Notes: generated by a model not told the origin, from the letters alone. Numbered from the stretch's first letter, positions 9,275 through 18,784 are shown. The stretch is DNA of 64,000 nt from Nitrospiraceae bacterium (GCA_019637075.1 JAHBWI010000004.1:62001-126000); one strand, 5' to 3'. A program made the numbers and translations.

Positions 9275-9889
9275 ATGAATTGGCCCGTTTGGAATCCACG
9301 CTGGACACCTGTGGCCCGTACGCTCTGCACAGTGGCGGTGGCGGCCACCATCAGTGCCGCCTTGCCTTCGGTCCCCCGCTTGGCGCTCGATCCCAATCCC
9401 TTGGAGCGGTGGCAGTCAAAGCCATCCGATCCCTTAGGGACTCTGATCGTCTCATACGCCGGGCAGTATGGATTGGAGCCGGCCCTGTTGAAGGCCGTGA
9501 TCAAGGTTGAATCGAACTTCAATCCGCAAGCAATTTCCCCGAAGGGAGCGCTCGGTCTGATGCAGCTGATGCCGATTACTGCTGCGGCCTTGCACGTCAT
9601 GGACCCGTTCGATCCGGATGAGAATATCCGGGCCGGCGCCCTGCTTCTGCGGCGGCTGTTGGATCGATTCCATGGAGATCTTGCCTTGGCCTTGGCTGCG
9701 TATCACGCGGGTGAAGGGCGAGTGAGCCAATTGGCCGGTCTTCCACCGTCTCCCGGTACGCAGCAGTATGTGGAGCGGGTCCTGAGCCACTACGGTGGAT
9801 TTCTAGCCGGCGCACCCTCGACAGCGCGGAAGATTCCCCTCTGGCCGGATCGGCGGGCCGCTCGCTCACAAGCCTCTGCTCTGGATTAG
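9275..9889 (+). CDS. Lytic transglycosylase, SLT-type (second of a pair)
   Basis: A 204-residue paralogue of the preceding gene. Catalytic Glu79 is in KVESNFNPQAISPKGALG, then LMQLMPITAAAL and AAYHAGEGRV. Residues 15-33 form a signal-like hydrophobic stretch, so the product is probably periplasmic or membrane-anchored. The ATG at 9275 is preferred because upstream codons are unlike either the family or a signal peptide. The two genes are in tandem, 209 bp apart, and share the same domain order, suggesting duplication. Confidence 0.85.
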   Translation: MNWPVWNPRWTPVARTLCTVAVAATISAALPSVPRLALDPNPLERWQSKPSDPLGTLIVSYAGQYGLEPALLKAVIKVESNFNPQAISPKGALGLMQLMPITAAALHVMDPFDPDENIRAGALLLRRLLDRFHGDLALALAAYHAGEGRVSQLAGLPPSPGTQQYVERVLSHYGGFLAGAPSTARKIPLWPDRRAARSQASALD

Positions 9890-9982
9890 ACTTCCGTGAC
9901 GTGAGCCCGAACGGTTGAGCCAGCGGTAGTAAGAGCAGTTTGATGAGGTGGAGGGAGCGGCCGTTCTCGGCAGACCTCGGAT

Positions 9983-10016
9983 ACCTGCCGGGGAGGGCTC
10001 TTTCTACCCGGCAGGT
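9983..10016. terminator. Perfect hairpin between convergent genes
   Basis: ACCTGCCGGG at 9983-9992 and its exact complement at 10007-10016 make a 10-bp stem with a 14-nt loop. It lies between the convergent transglycosylase and PilZ genes, so a bidirectional terminator is likely even though no T-run follows. Confidence 0.5.
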
Positions 10017-10038
10017 TGATCGGGACAGTGGAGCGGAC

Positions 10039-10389
10039 TCAGACTGCCTGTCTTGTCGGCCGCGGTAGTTCCAGCCGACTCTTCTCGAGGAAATGATCCA
10101 GCCGCTCCTGCTCCTGGGTGTCGATCTGTACAACCTCCAGACCGAAGTTCGACCCCTTCACCCATCGCACTGCCGCCCGGCCGATCGAGACCCATCGTTT
10201 CTCATTTCCAAGATACAAACAGACCGGCATCTCCATGCCGACTGTGACCGGGGCCGTCCCGCTTGCGCGCCATCCTGAGCTGGAGAGATCCCACACGGTC
10301 CCTTCAGCAACGCCTTCATCGAGGAAATATTGAAACTTGCAGCGGAGGGGCTGTCGGGCTTCTGCGCGGCAGGTATAGTATTTCTCCAT
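10039..10389 (-). CDS. PilZ-domain protein
   Basis: A 116-residue single-domain PilZ protein. The N-terminal RxxLR-like stretch (RQPLRCKFQYF) and the later DLSSSGWRASG segment fit the two c-di-GMP contact motifs, although the first is RxPLR rather than the consensus RxxxR spacing, so nucleotide binding is plausible but not certain. GGGAGC 7-8 nt before the ATG supports the start. It is one of three PilZ-type proteins in the window. Confidence 0.8.
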   Translation of the reverse strand: MEKYYTCRAEARQPLRCKFQYFLDEGVAEGTVWDLSSSGWRASGTAPVTVGMEMPVCLYLGNEKRWVSIGRAAVRWVKGSNFGLEVVQIDTQEQERLDHFLEKSRLELPRPTRQAV

Positions 10390-10705
10390 TCGTGGGCTCC
10401 CTGGTTTCTGGTGGTGGCCGCCGACTCGATCCGTCTCGCGCGCCTGTATGAGTCAAAGCTACCAGCCAATCGCGGTTTGCCAATGCAGCCTTGGTAGTAC
10501 CGTGAAAGGAGGGGGAGTCATGAAGTTCTAGTATTTCCAATATGTTATGCAATGCGCCTGGTTCGTCTGACTAAGCGTATTGTGCGTGTTTGCCCGCTTG
10601 CCCACAGGGTTCACGCCTTGCCGGACGGGGGATATGCGGGATAGTATCGACACCCGCCTGTGTCAGAGTGAATCGGTAGATGGTCGTAAGAAAGGGGGCT
10701 GATGC
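10390..10705. other. Gene-free stretch, 316 bp
   Basis: No supported gene. It separates the divergent PilZ and lipoprotein genes and holds the candidate promoter at 10618-10647 and a short GACAC/GTGTC hairpin just after it. Confidence 0.5.
10618..10647 (+). promoter_or_regulatory. Candidate sigma-70 promoter for the 10706 lipoprotein
   Basis: TTGCCG at 10618, 18-bp spacer, TAGTAT at 10642. The downstream gene starts at 10706 and has a good GGGGG ribosome binding site. Confidence 0.45.
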
Positions 10706-11968
10706 ATGCTGAAGTGGTGGATGGACAGATTCCGGAAAGCCGCACAGTCTCACCACGGAGCGCTATGGATAGCGCCGGTGCTCCTTTCCCTCTCGCTGAG
10801 TGGATGTCTCTCGCCGATTGCCATGCATCGTGCGGTCTTGGAGTACGACCGAACGGCTACAGAGCTGGAAGCAGAAATGTTGCTGCTCAACATTGCGAGG
10901 ACGAGTCATTTCAGGCCGTTGCACTTTACGACGATCTCCAGCGTCGCGGCGACGTTTGATTTTTCAGCCACCGGCGGCTTGAACAGTCTCTTGTATCAGC
11001 GGGTGGATCCGCCGAATCAGACGGTCTTCATGAGCGTCGGAGGCTCAATTGCGGAACGGCCGACTGTCACGATTATTCCGATTCAGGGCGAAGAGTTTAC
11101 GAGTCGCATCCTAACTCCGTTTGATGAAACCAAGCTGGCCTTCTTGTTCCAGCAGGGGATTGAACCGGGCATCCTGCTTCGGTTGATGGTCAGGGAGATC
11201 GTCTTGACCGGTGGCTCCCAGCGGACGCTGTTCCGCAACAATCCGTCGCGACGGGACGAGTATGAGGAATTCCGTCGGCGGGTCTACCACCTCTCTTCTC
11301 TACACAACAATCGTTCGCTCTACGTGTCGCCGATCGTGTATGAGGAACCGTTGCCCATTACGATCGACCATAAGTTGAGTGAAGGCATGATGGGCACAGT
11401 GATGGATGCGTCGGAAAAGCAGTACCGATGGATCGCCCCCAATGAACATACGCCGTTGGTTTTCACGAAGCGCATGATGGGCCGCGTCATCATCACCAAC
11501 TACGATCTGCATAGTCTCACCAACGAAGAACGCCGTCAGCTGCAGCGGGAAGCAGAGCGGAATCCCCCCAGTACCGTGCTGGTCGACATTCGGCCGAATT
11601 ATCCGGGTGGGGAGTATCCCCTGCATGGCGTCATGTTGCTGCGAAGCTTCAACGCGGTGCTGCGCTTTCTGGCTCTGGGTATTGCCACTGGGCCGGAATA
11701 TGCGGTCGAGCGGCACCCCGCCACGCCCGAGGGGCCACAGAATCCGCCCAGCACCATTCAAATCGATGAAACAGACAAGCGACCGACGGACAGCGATTTT
11801 GCGGTGGAATATGAGGGAAAGTGGTACTCCATCAAGAAGGCGCCTCGGACGCTCGGTGCTCGCGCGCCCTGGAATCAGGAGGCCTTTCGCGTGTTGGCGA
11901 TGCTGTACCAGGTGACGGTGACGGATGTGTCGAGAGTCCCCACGCCTGCGATCACGATTGCGAAATAA
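10706..11968 (+). CDS. Large predicted lipoprotein, unknown function
   Basis: A 420-residue protein with a lipoprotein signal (hydrophobic residues 20-31, LSGC with lipidated Cys34). The mature part starts with a conserved-looking helix (AVLEYDRTATELEAEMLLLNIARTS shortened here) and continues as a mixed alpha/beta protein with no enzyme motif that I recognise. Similar proteins with the N-terminal block around LLLNIAR occur in many Gram-negative genomes as hypothetical proteins. GGGGG before the ATG supports the start. The product is probably anchored in the outer membrane. Confidence 0.8.
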   Translation: MLKWWMDRFRKAAQSHHGALWIAPVLLSLSLSGCLSPIAMHRAVLEYDRTATELEAEMLLLNIARTSHFRPLHFTTISSVAATFDFSATGGLNSLLYQRVDPPNQTVFMSVGGSIAERPTVTIIPIQGEEFTSRILTPFDETKLAFLFQQGIEPGILLRLMVREIVLTGGSQRTLFRNNPSRRDEYEEFRRRVYHLSSLHNNRSLYVSPIVYEEPLPITIDHKLSEGMMGTVMDASEKQYRWIAPNEHTPLVFTKRMMGRVIITNYDLHSLTNEERRQLQREAERNPPSTVLVDIRPNYPGGEYPLHGVMLLRSFNAVLRFLALGIATGPEYAVERHPATPEGPQNPPSTIQIDETDKRPTDSDFAVEYEGKWYSIKKAPRTLGARAPWNQEAFRVLAMLYQVTVTDVSRVPTPAITIAK

Positions 11969-11980
11969 CGGGGAGGCTCG

Positions 11981-13375
11981 TTAGGAAGAGGGGGCAATGG
12001 CCTGGAGGATTTGCCAAAGGAAGTCCTCGTGGTCCCAGGCATCAGGACGTCGTGTCAGACCCAACCGTACGACCACGAGTTGGTGCGACGGGATGATGCT
12101 GGTGAATTGTCCCTCATAGCCCACTGCATGCCAGGCTGTCGGTAAAGCCCGGGCCGGCCCCTCGAGCTTCCGAAACTCCCTGGGCACTCGCAACCAGAGG
12201 TGTGCACCGTAGCAGGCATCGGTGGCTTGTGGAGTCGTTGTCGTCGAATAAGAGACCCACCCTTCCGGAAGAACTCGTCTCCCCTCGCAGACACCGTCCT
12301 GAAGGTACAGCGCACCAAAACGAGCCCAGTCCCGCGCCGTCGCATACATGAACGACGACCCGACGAAGGTGCCGCTGCCGTCGGTCTCTAATACCGCATG
12401 CTCCATCCCCAGAGGGTCGAAGAGTGCCTCCTTTGGGAAGGTGAGATACGCCCGTTCGTTACCGATGGCGTCCCGCATCACCCGCGAAATGATGTTCGTA
12501 TTTCCACTCGAATAGTGCCAGACGGATCCGGGAGGGGTCCGGAGCGGCTTGCGTGCCGCGTATGCGGCTGCATCCGGATGGTGGAGCAACATGCGGATCA
12601 CATCTTTGAATGGACTGCGGTAGTCTTCATGAAAGTCGAGCCCGCTTGTCATCCGCAGGAGATGGTCGAGGGTGATGGCACGACGGGAATCGAAAGGTTC
12701 TCGCCAGAACGACTGCGGGAGTTCCCCCGTGAGGGACAGCCGACCTTGGCCAACCAAGATCCCGGCCAAGGCGTTGATGACCGTCTTGGCCATCGACCAG
12801 CCCAACAGGGGCGTATCGGGGCCGAAGCCTTCTGCATATTGTTCGGCGACCAGGCGGCCGTGATGAAGGATGACGACCGCCCTTGTACGGCGACGGGGGG
12901 ACCCCGCCTGTTCCGCAAATGCCGCGTTGATGACGTTGTGGAGTGACGGGTAGGTGACCTTCCCGAGCGTGGATGTGTGTTCCCGCAAGGTCGGTCGTGC
13001 TGGGGAGGAGAGGTGCCCCTGCAGATCTTTCTGTGTCGACGCGGACGACATTCCACCCGCATCCGTGGCAGCCTGGTACTCCAAGGCGCAGCCCAATCGT
13101 CCCCGATAGACGGCTGTACGCCTGACCAGTCCCCAGAAGCTCACGGTTACTCGCTTGCTCGCGTAATCCACGTGTGAGGAGAAGTGGCGGAGTACAGACA
13201 AGTCGTCGACGCCGACGTCATTTGCCAAGATGTCATCAGGCCGGCGGCCGGAGACGAACAGGGCGGAACAAAAGATCTTAGCCTTATAGCTGCAACCGGT
13301 CGAGGCGAGCATCCGGCCGAGCATGAGGAACCCGAGAAGGAGCGCGAGTACGCCGAGCAGCCAGATGGAGGTCAC
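11981..13375 (-). CDS. Membrane-anchored serine hydrolase, beta-lactamase fold
   Basis: A 464-residue protein of the class C beta-lactamase/DD-peptidase-like family. The catalytic SxxK is SMAK (Ser194, Lys197) and the second motif is the Tyr of HYSSGN at about 288. An N-terminal hydrophobic helix (residues 4-20) anchors it facing the periplasm. Members act as esterases, amidases or peptidases; the substrate cannot be assigned here. The start is GTG at 13375 with no good ribosome binding site; a Met at residue 17 or 22 would shorten the anchor. Confidence 0.85.
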   Translation of the reverse strand: MTSIWLLGVLALLLGFLMLGRMLASTGCSYKAKIFCSALFVSGRRPDDILANDVGVDDLSVLRHFSSHVDYASKRVTVSFWGLVRRTAVYRGRLGCALEYQAATDAGGMSSASTQKDLQGHLSSPARPTLREHTSTLGKVTYPSLHNVINAAFAEQAGSPRRRTRAVVILHHGRLVAEQYAEGFGPDTPLLGWSMAKTVINALAGILVGQGRLSLTGELPQSFWREPFDSRRAITLDHLLRMTSGLDFHEDYRSPFKDVIRMLLHHPDAAAYAARKPLRTPPGSVWHYSSGNTNIISRVMRDAIGNERAYLTFPKEALFDPLGMEHAVLETDGSGTFVGSSFMYATARDWARFGALYLQDGVCEGRRVLPEGWVSYSTTTTPQATDACYGAHLWLRVPREFRKLEGPARALPTAWHAVGYEGQFTSIIPSHQLVVVRLGLTRRPDAWDHEDFLWQILQAIAPSS

Positions 13376-13523
13376 GAGGGGGTTACCAGTTGATTTCGCC
13401 GGGCGTACCGTTCCGAAACTTACCCGCGGGCGCGGAGAAGATCAGACGGTACCCTACACGGGAGCGATGTCGTTCTGCCACAGAAAAGGGGATGGGGGAG
13501 GAGACGTGAGCCGATCCGGGATA

Positions 13524-13862
13524 CTAAGCCAACGGCTTGCCCTTCATGATGAGATGGCGAAGGCGCTCGCGTTGTGCGGGGAGAATGACGTCGAATTCCA
13601 GGCCGAATGTATAGCCATCGACCCACCGGATGATGGCGCGGTCGATTCGCAGCGGCCAGGAAAAATCGGCCAGGAAGATTGAAATCTGGAACTCCGTCCC
13701 GACCTCCACTGCGATCTCGGATTCGGCGCGGCAACCGGTGGTCGAGATGTCCAGAACCTGTGCTTGACCCTCAAGCCCGTCAGGCCCCGTAAATACCAAG
13801 TGGCATGTCGCGGCCATGCGCCTGGCGCGTCGGCTTTCTGCTGTGGTGGGTTTCGAGTTCAC
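13524..13862 (-). CDS. PilZ-domain protein
   Basis: A 112-residue PilZ protein. RRARRMAATCHLVF is the arginine-rich first motif and DISTTGCRAES is the D/NxSxxG second motif, so c-di-GMP binding is better supported than for the 10.0 kb copy. The remainder is the beta-barrel ending in FGLEFDVILP. It has no partner domain and lies upstream of the serine hydrolase on the same strand. Confidence 0.85.
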   Translation of the reverse strand: MNSKPTTAESRRARRMAATCHLVFTGPDGLEGQAQVLDISTTGCRAESEIAVEVGTEFQISIFLADFSWPLRIDRAIIRWVDGYTFGLEFDVILPAQRERLRHLIMKGKPLA

Positions 13863-14054
13863 CTGCGAGTGCCTCCGAGGAAGCGGGAGTCTGTTTCGCG
13901 GCCTGTCTGTGTCTCCTCTAGAAGTCTAGTCAAAAATCGGGATTTCGGCATGACCCTGACAGCGTACCGCGCAAGTAGGGCCTGTGGTTGTCTCAGGCTT
14001 GGCCGTTCCTGTATACAGGGCGCATTTGGACTCATCAGGCAGGAGGGACGGGCG

Positions 14055-15212
14055 ATGGGACGTACCGGCAACCAGCGGATGGAACGCTTGGCACAATCCG
14101 AGATCCGGGCGATGACTCAGGCCTGCGCGCACGTGCAGGGTATCAACATGGCTCAGGGGGTGTGCGACACGGGAGTCCCACCAGTCGTGGCGCGCGGGGC
14201 GCAGCAGGCGATTGACGAAGGCATCAATATCTATACGCGATACGATGGTCTGGCCCGGTTGAGGCAAGCCATCGCTGGAAAGCTTCAGACCTACAACGGG
14301 CTTCGGGCGGATCCGGAACGGGAGGTCACGGTGAGTGCAGGCGCGACCGGCTCATTCCACTGCGCCTGCCTGGCGCTCTTAAATCCAGATGATGAAGTCA
14401 TCGTTTTCGAGCCCTACTATGCCTACCATACGAGCGCGATCGTCGCAGTGGAGGCCGTGCCTCGGGTTGTCCGTACCGCCCCGCCGGACTGGACATTTTC
14501 TCGCGAGGATGTGCTCCGGGCGATCACCAGCCGGACCAAAGCCATTGTCGTCAATACCCCAAGCAATCCCTCGGGCAAGGTGTTCGGTCAGGAGGAATTG
14601 CAGTGGATTGCCGAACTCGCCCAGGCGCACGACCTCTTCGTGTTCACGGACGAAATTTATGAGTATTTTCTGTTCGACGGGCGCCGTCACCAGAGTATTG
14701 CAGCCCTCCCAGGCATGGCTGAACGGACGATTACGATCGGCGGCTATTCTAAGACCTTCAGCATCACCGGTTGGCGTATCGGATACAGCCTGGCGCATGA
14801 GCAATGGGCTCAACTCATCGGAGCCATGAACGATCTCCTGTATGTGTGTGCTCCGGCTCCGTTACAGCAAGGCGTGGCGATCGGGATCGAGCAACTCCCG
14901 GCCTCCTTCTACGAGGACTTAGCGCGCGAGTACCAAGCCAAGCGTGATCTATTCTGCCGAGCCCTGTCCGACGCAGGGCTGCCGCCGGCCGTGCCGCAGG
15001 GCGCCTACTATGTCCTGGCGGATGTCTCGCGCCTGCCTGGCACGACAGGAAAGGAGCGCGCCATGTACCTGCTCGAAAAATCCGGAGTGGCGGGAGTTCC
15101 GGGCGAGGCGTTCTTTCAGAGTTCCGCAGGCCATCGCTTTGTTCGGTTCTGTTTTGCGAAAACCGACGAGGACTTGCGCGAGGCCTGCCGTCGACTGACA
15201 CGTCTGGGTTAG
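14055..15212 (+). CDS. Class I/II pyridoxal-phosphate aminotransferase
   Basis: A 385-residue fold-type I aminotransferase. The PLP lysine is Lys233 in GGYSKTFSITGWRIG, with NTPSNPSGKVF upstream and the C-terminal RFCFAK arginine that binds substrate carboxylate. The pattern is close to aspartate/kynurenine/methionine aminotransferases; the amino-acid preference cannot be read. AGGAGG at 14041, 8 nt before the ATG, fixes the start; upstream in-frame codons are not part of the protein. Confidence 0.9.
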   Translation: MGRTGNQRMERLAQSEIRAMTQACAHVQGINMAQGVCDTGVPPVVARGAQQAIDEGINIYTRYDGLARLRQAIAGKLQTYNGLRADPEREVTVSAGATGSFHCACLALLNPDDEVIVFEPYYAYHTSAIVAVEAVPRVVRTAPPDWTFSREDVLRAITSRTKAIVVNTPSNPSGKVFGQEELQWIAELAQAHDLFVFTDEIYEYFLFDGRRHQSIAALPGMAERTITIGGYSKTFSITGWRIGYSLAHEQWAQLIGAMNDLLYVCAPAPLQQGVAIGIEQLPASFYEDLAREYQAKRDLFCRALSDAGLPPAVPQGAYYVLADVSRLPGTTGKERAMYLLEKSGVAGVPGEAFFQSSAGHRFVRFCFAKTDEDLREACRRLTRLG

Positions 15213-15330
15213 CGGGAGAAGCTCCAAGCGAAGAGCGCGAAGCGACGCGATGCTTGTACGACTGGAACGGCCATGGTATCAAAATAGGGTTGCATCGTAA
15301 GGTCGAGCCAGGGGTGACACAATCATAACG

Positions 15331-15843
15331 ATGAGTGGCATGACGACAATGGGCAAACGCAGTCGGGTCCTGAGCCTTGCTGCGACCATGGTCTGGTTAT
15401 TTATGCTCGTCGGCTGCGGCCACCAGCAGAGTCGGCATCAGACGCCTGCGCCCCTCGTTGGATCAACGGAAATCAATCAAGGAGCGGTCGGCGAGACTGA
15501 GCGATTGGCAGGGGAATGGGAATACGAAGAAAGTGGCATGACCATCACGCTGATCTTAGATCGTTTCGGCAACGGCAATTACGATTTCAAAGACGGGCAG
15601 TTTGTGACGCATCGGTTAGTCGACCGTGTATGGAGCGGTACGTGGATTCAGCGGGAGAACGATCGGGAGGGTGGCTTCGAGATCACCCTTTCCTCGGATT
15701 ACCGTGAAGGTGATGGGCGTTGGTGGTACACACGCATCGAAGATGACCGCAATCCCCAGAAGCCCGGCGGACGGTTCCACGTGACGAAGAATGCTCTCCC
15801 CCTGGATGCCCGAAGTGTTCCCATCCTCTCTGCTCGGCCGTAA
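15331..15843 (+). CDS. Small lipoprotein, unknown function
   Basis: About 170 residues with a lipoprotein signal ending LVGCG (Cys29), a low-complexity linker, and a compact beta-rich domain starting GEWEYEESGMTITL, which resembles lipocalin-like or META-type small beta domains but is not assignable. The start could also be the ATG at 15340 or 15349. It converges on the reductase gene with only 3 bp between the stops. Confidence 0.65.
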   Translation: MSGMTTMGKRSRVLSLAATMVWLFMLVGCGHQQSRHQTPAPLVGSTEINQGAVGETERLAGEWEYEESGMTITLILDRFGNGNYDFKDGQFVTHRLVDRVWSGTWIQRENDREGGFEITLSSDYREGDGRWWYTRIEDDRNPQKPGGRFHVTKNALPLDARSVPILSARP

Positions 15844-15846
15844 GTC

Positions 15847-16722
15847 TTACGCGCGGCCGTTCCCGGCTCCGTCAATCGCTTCGTACAGTGCCGAGTAGTC
15901 CCCGTCTGAAAATCCCATCTCAAGGGCTCTCTCCAGCAAGCTGCGGACGCCCTGCAGCCCGAGCGTACTGAGGCCTGCCCGTTGTGAGGTCTCCAGCATG
16001 AGGTCGACATCCTTCAACAGGTGCCGGGTGGAGAAGTTCGGGCGCTGGTATTCTCGAGTCGTGAGTCTGGGCAGCTTTTTATCGAATGTGGGGGCAAAGA
16101 GGGCGCTTTTTCGGAGGAGCGCCATGAAGGTATCCGTCGAAAGCCCGTTGCGGCGCACCAACCCCAAGCTGAGACCGAAGGCAGCGGTTTCGGCCGCGAT
16201 GAGCTGATTGAGGGCCAATTTGATGACCGCAGCGCTTCCGACCGGTCCGATCCGTTGGACTTCCTGCCCAAGCGCCTGCAACATCGGGGACCACTGAGTA
16301 AACTGCTCCGGCGTGGAGCCGACCATCACGAGCAGGGTCCCTTGCGCGGCTTCGGTCACGCTGCCCAAGACGGGCGCCTCCATGTAAGCCCCACCCAGTC
16401 GCTGGATCTCGAATGCGAGCTCGAGACTCTGATCAGGACCGATCGTGCCCATTTGAATGATGGTGCGTCCGGCCAGCCGTTGGGCGGTTTCTCCCTGGAG
16501 CAGAACCGATCGAATGGCAGTCTCATCGGCCAGCAGCAACAGCACGGCCTCCGCCGAGCCCATCGCGTCCGCCGATCGTGAGACGACGCGAAGCCCCCGA
16601 TTGCGCAAGGGCAGAGCCTTCTCGATGGTGCGGTTGTATACGGTGACCAGATGGCCGGTTCTGTGGAGCCGCTCCGCGATAGCGCTCCCCAACACGCCCG
16701 TTCCAAACAACGCGAGCTGCAT
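15847..16722 (-). CDS. NAD(P)-dependent 3-hydroxyisobutyrate dehydrogenase-type reductase
   Basis: A 291-residue beta-hydroxyacid dehydrogenase. The N-terminal dinucleotide motif is FGTGVLGSA, the substrate-loop pattern GAYMEAPVLGSVTEA is present, and the catalytic lysine lies in the VIKLALNQLI helix. It resembles the GLYR1/succinic semialdehyde reductase branch as much as 3-hydroxyisobutyrate dehydrogenase, so the substrate is open. AGGAGTGGAGG just before the ATG at 16722 decides the start. Confidence 0.87.
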   Translation of the reverse strand: MQLALFGTGVLGSAIAERLHRTGHLVTVYNRTIEKALPLRNRGLRVVSRSADAMGSAEAVLLLLADETAIRSVLLQGETAQRLAGRTIIQMGTIGPDQSLELAFEIQRLGGAYMEAPVLGSVTEAAQGTLLVMVGSTPEQFTQWSPMLQALGQEVQRIGPVGSAAVIKLALNQLIAAETAAFGLSLGLVRRNGLSTDTFMALLRKSALFAPTFDKKLPRLTTREYQRPNFSTRHLLKDVDLMLETSQRAGLSTLGLQGVRSLLERALEMGFSDGDYSALYEAIDGAGNGRA

Positions 16723-16795
16723 GCCTCCACTCCTTTTCCCGATGAGTGGTGGCATAGTACGCGGGACGAAAGGGAATCGGAAGGGGAAAGCCGGA

Positions 16796-17611
16796 CTACC
16801 GGCCGGCAGCCGCGGTCTTCTTCAGCAGATTCAATAGGGGAGGGTGAATCGACGAAGACAGTGCGAGTGCGCCTCGCTGACGCGTATTGGGTTGATTGAA
16901 GCACGGGAGTTCGCCGGATGCATTGGTGGCCTGTCCGCCTCCTTCGATGACCAGCAGGATACCGGCGACAATATCCCACTCGTTGCCGCCATCGAGCATG
17001 ATCGCCGCCTCCGCCTGACCGGCAGCCACCAATGCGAGGCCATAGGCGATGGAGCCGATCGGCTGGCAGCGGACCCGCGATTCCAACTGCCGCAGCCTGC
17101 CGCTTCGCAGGTCCCAGGGATTGACGAGGACGATGGGCCGCTCCCCTGGCTCGAATCGACCGGCATCCGGCTTCGACAGATGCTCGACCATGAGGCCGCC
17201 TCGGTGAATGGCTGAAAACCATTCTCCCCTGGTGGGATTATAGATGGCGGAGAGGATGGGTCTGCCGTCTTCCACCAGTGCGACGGAGATGCAGAACTCA
17301 GGATCGCCCCTGACGTAGGCGCGGGTACCGTCGATCGGGTCGACGATCCACACACGTTGTTTCGAGAGACGATCTCCGTTGTCCTGGGATTCCTCGGAGA
17401 GCCATCCATCTTCCGGAAACTCCTCGCCCAAGCGAGACTGGAGAATCTCGTTCACGGCCAAGTCCGCCGTGGTCACCGGCGATTGATCGCTCTTCGTCCG
17501 AGTCTCGAAGCCGGTTTTGGCCAGGCGCAGCGCTTCGGTACCGGCCGCCAGCATGGCCTCTTTCAATGTCTTGAGTTCTCGCTCCATCCGTTCACCGCGC
17601 TTTCGTTTCAT
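16796..17611 (-). CDS. Inositol monophosphatase/CysQ-type phosphatase
   Basis: About 271 residues of the Mg2+-dependent, Li+-sensitive phosphatase superfamily. Metal-binding motifs are visible: LSEESQD near residue 75, VDPIDGTRAY, and the C-terminal NEWDIVAG. This family includes 3'(2'),5'-bisphosphate nucleotidase (CysQ) and inositol monophosphatase; the sequence here does not separate them. Starts at GTG 17617, ATG 17611 or ATG 17587 are possible. It is followed by the reductase gene on the same strand. Confidence 0.85.
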   Translation of the reverse strand: MKRKRGERMERELKTLKEAMLAAGTEALRLAKTGFETRTKSDQSPVTTADLAVNEILQSRLGEEFPEDGWLSEESQDNGDRLSKQRVWIVDPIDGTRAYVRGDPEFCISVALVEDGRPILSAIYNPTRGEWFSAIHRGGLMVEHLSKPDAGRFEPGERPIVLVNPWDLRSGRLRQLESRVRCQPIGSIAYGLALVAAGQAEAAIMLDGGNEWDIVAGILLVIEGGGQATNASGELPCFNQPNTRQRGALALSSSIHPPLLNLLKKTAAAGR

Positions 17612-17686
17612 CGACACGTTCTTCAGTTACCGTATCAGGTCGTCGGGCCGGAGCAAAGGGGGAACAGAATATACACGAGAAGGCTC

Positions 17687-17715
17687 TTGACCGCGTCCGG
17701 CGATGCGCGTACAAG
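17687..17715 (+). promoter_or_regulatory. Promoter of corA (leaderless type)
   Basis: TTGACC at 17687, 17-bp spacer, TACAAG at 17710. The ATG follows 10 nt after the -10 box, so the transcript would start at or just before the start codon. Confidence 0.55.
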
Positions 17716-17725
17716 CGACCCCATC

Positions 17726-18784
17726 ATGAAACTGGTGCAAAAGCGGTCGCGAAAATCAGGATTGCCGCCGGGCACGCTTGTACACATCGGGGAGAAGCGC
17801 GCCGAAACCGTCAAGGTCAGCCTCTTTGACTACGGCGAAGGGCAGTTTCAGGAACGCACGGGCTTGAAGCCAGAAGATATTACCGCTGCGGGTGACGCGG
17901 CGGTTCGCTGGATCGACATCGGCGGCGTGCACAAGGTGGATGTGCTGGAGACGTTCGGCAAGACGTTCGGTCTCCATCCGCTGCTGCTGGAAGACATCGC
18001 CAATACCGACCAACGGCCCAAATATGACGACTATGGCACGTATGGCTACGTGGTCCTGAAAATGTTGTATGAGGGGGAGCGGCGAGGCGATATCAACGTC
18101 GAACAGGTTAGTCTGGTGTTTGGCGAAAATGTCCTCCTGTCGTTTCAGGAGAACGGAGGCGACGTCTTTCAAGTGATCAAAGACCGGCTTCGGGCTGGGA
18201 AGGGACGCTTGCGCCATGCCGGGGCGGACTACCTTCTGTATGCGCTCATGGACTCGATCGTCGATCGCTACTTCGGCGTGCTCGAAACGCTGGGGGAGAA
18301 GATCGAAGTGTTGCAGGATTCCGTCGTGACCAACCCCCAACCGGAGACGCTACGGGATATCCACGCACTGAAACGGCAATTGCTCTTTCTTCGGCGATCC
18401 GTGTGGCCGCTGCGGGACGTCATCAACAACCTGTCGCGCTCGGATGGACAGTTCCTTCAGGGGACGACGAAGGTCTTCTTCCGCGATGTGTACGACCATG
18501 TCGTCCAGATCGTCGATACGATCGAGAGTCTGCGCGAGATGGTATCTTCGATGATGGAGGTCTATCTATCCAGCGTGAGCTATCGACTGAACGCGGTCAT
18601 GAAGGTGCTGACGATCATCACCACGATCTTCATGCCGCTCAGCTTCATCGCCAGCATCTACGGCATGAATTTCGAGCACATGCCGGAGCTGAAGTCTCCC
18701 TATGGCTACCCGGCGGTCCTCGCGGTGATGGCGTTCAGCGGCGGCGCGATGCTCTATTTCTTTAAGCAGAAAAAGTGGCTTTAG
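17726..18784 (+). CDS. corA: Magnesium/cobalt transport protein CorA
   Basis: A 352-residue CorA-family divalent-cation channel of the inner membrane. The long cytoplasmic domain is followed by two C-terminal transmembrane helices; the pore signature YGMNF lies at the end of the first, and the basic tail FFKQKKWL ends the protein. The ATG at 17726 matches the family N terminus (KLVQKRSRK...PPGTLVHIGE), whereas upstream codons run antisense to the phosphatase gene. No ribosome binding site is seen; see the promoter entry. Confidence 0.92.
   Translation: MKLVQKRSRKSGLPPGTLVHIGEKRAETVKVSLFDYGEGQFQERTGLKPEDITAAGDAAVRWIDIGGVHKVDVLETFGKTFGLHPLLLEDIANTDQRPKYDDYGTYGYVVLKMLYEGERRGDINVEQVSLVFGENVLLSFQENGGDVFQVIKDRLRAGKGRLRHAGADYLLYALMDSIVDRYFGVLETLGEKIEVLQDSVVTNPQPETLRDIHALKRQLLFLRRSVWPLRDVINNLSRSDGQFLQGTTKVFFRDVYDHVVQIVDTIESLREMVSSMMEVYLSSVSYRLNAVMKVLTIITTIFMPLSFIASIYGMNFEHMPELKSPYGYPAVLAVMAFSGGAMLYFFKQKKWL

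Noticed and set aside
17640-17725. M-box/ykkC-type riboswitch before corA
   Set aside because: Promoter elements leave no room for a structured leader; the gene appears leaderless.
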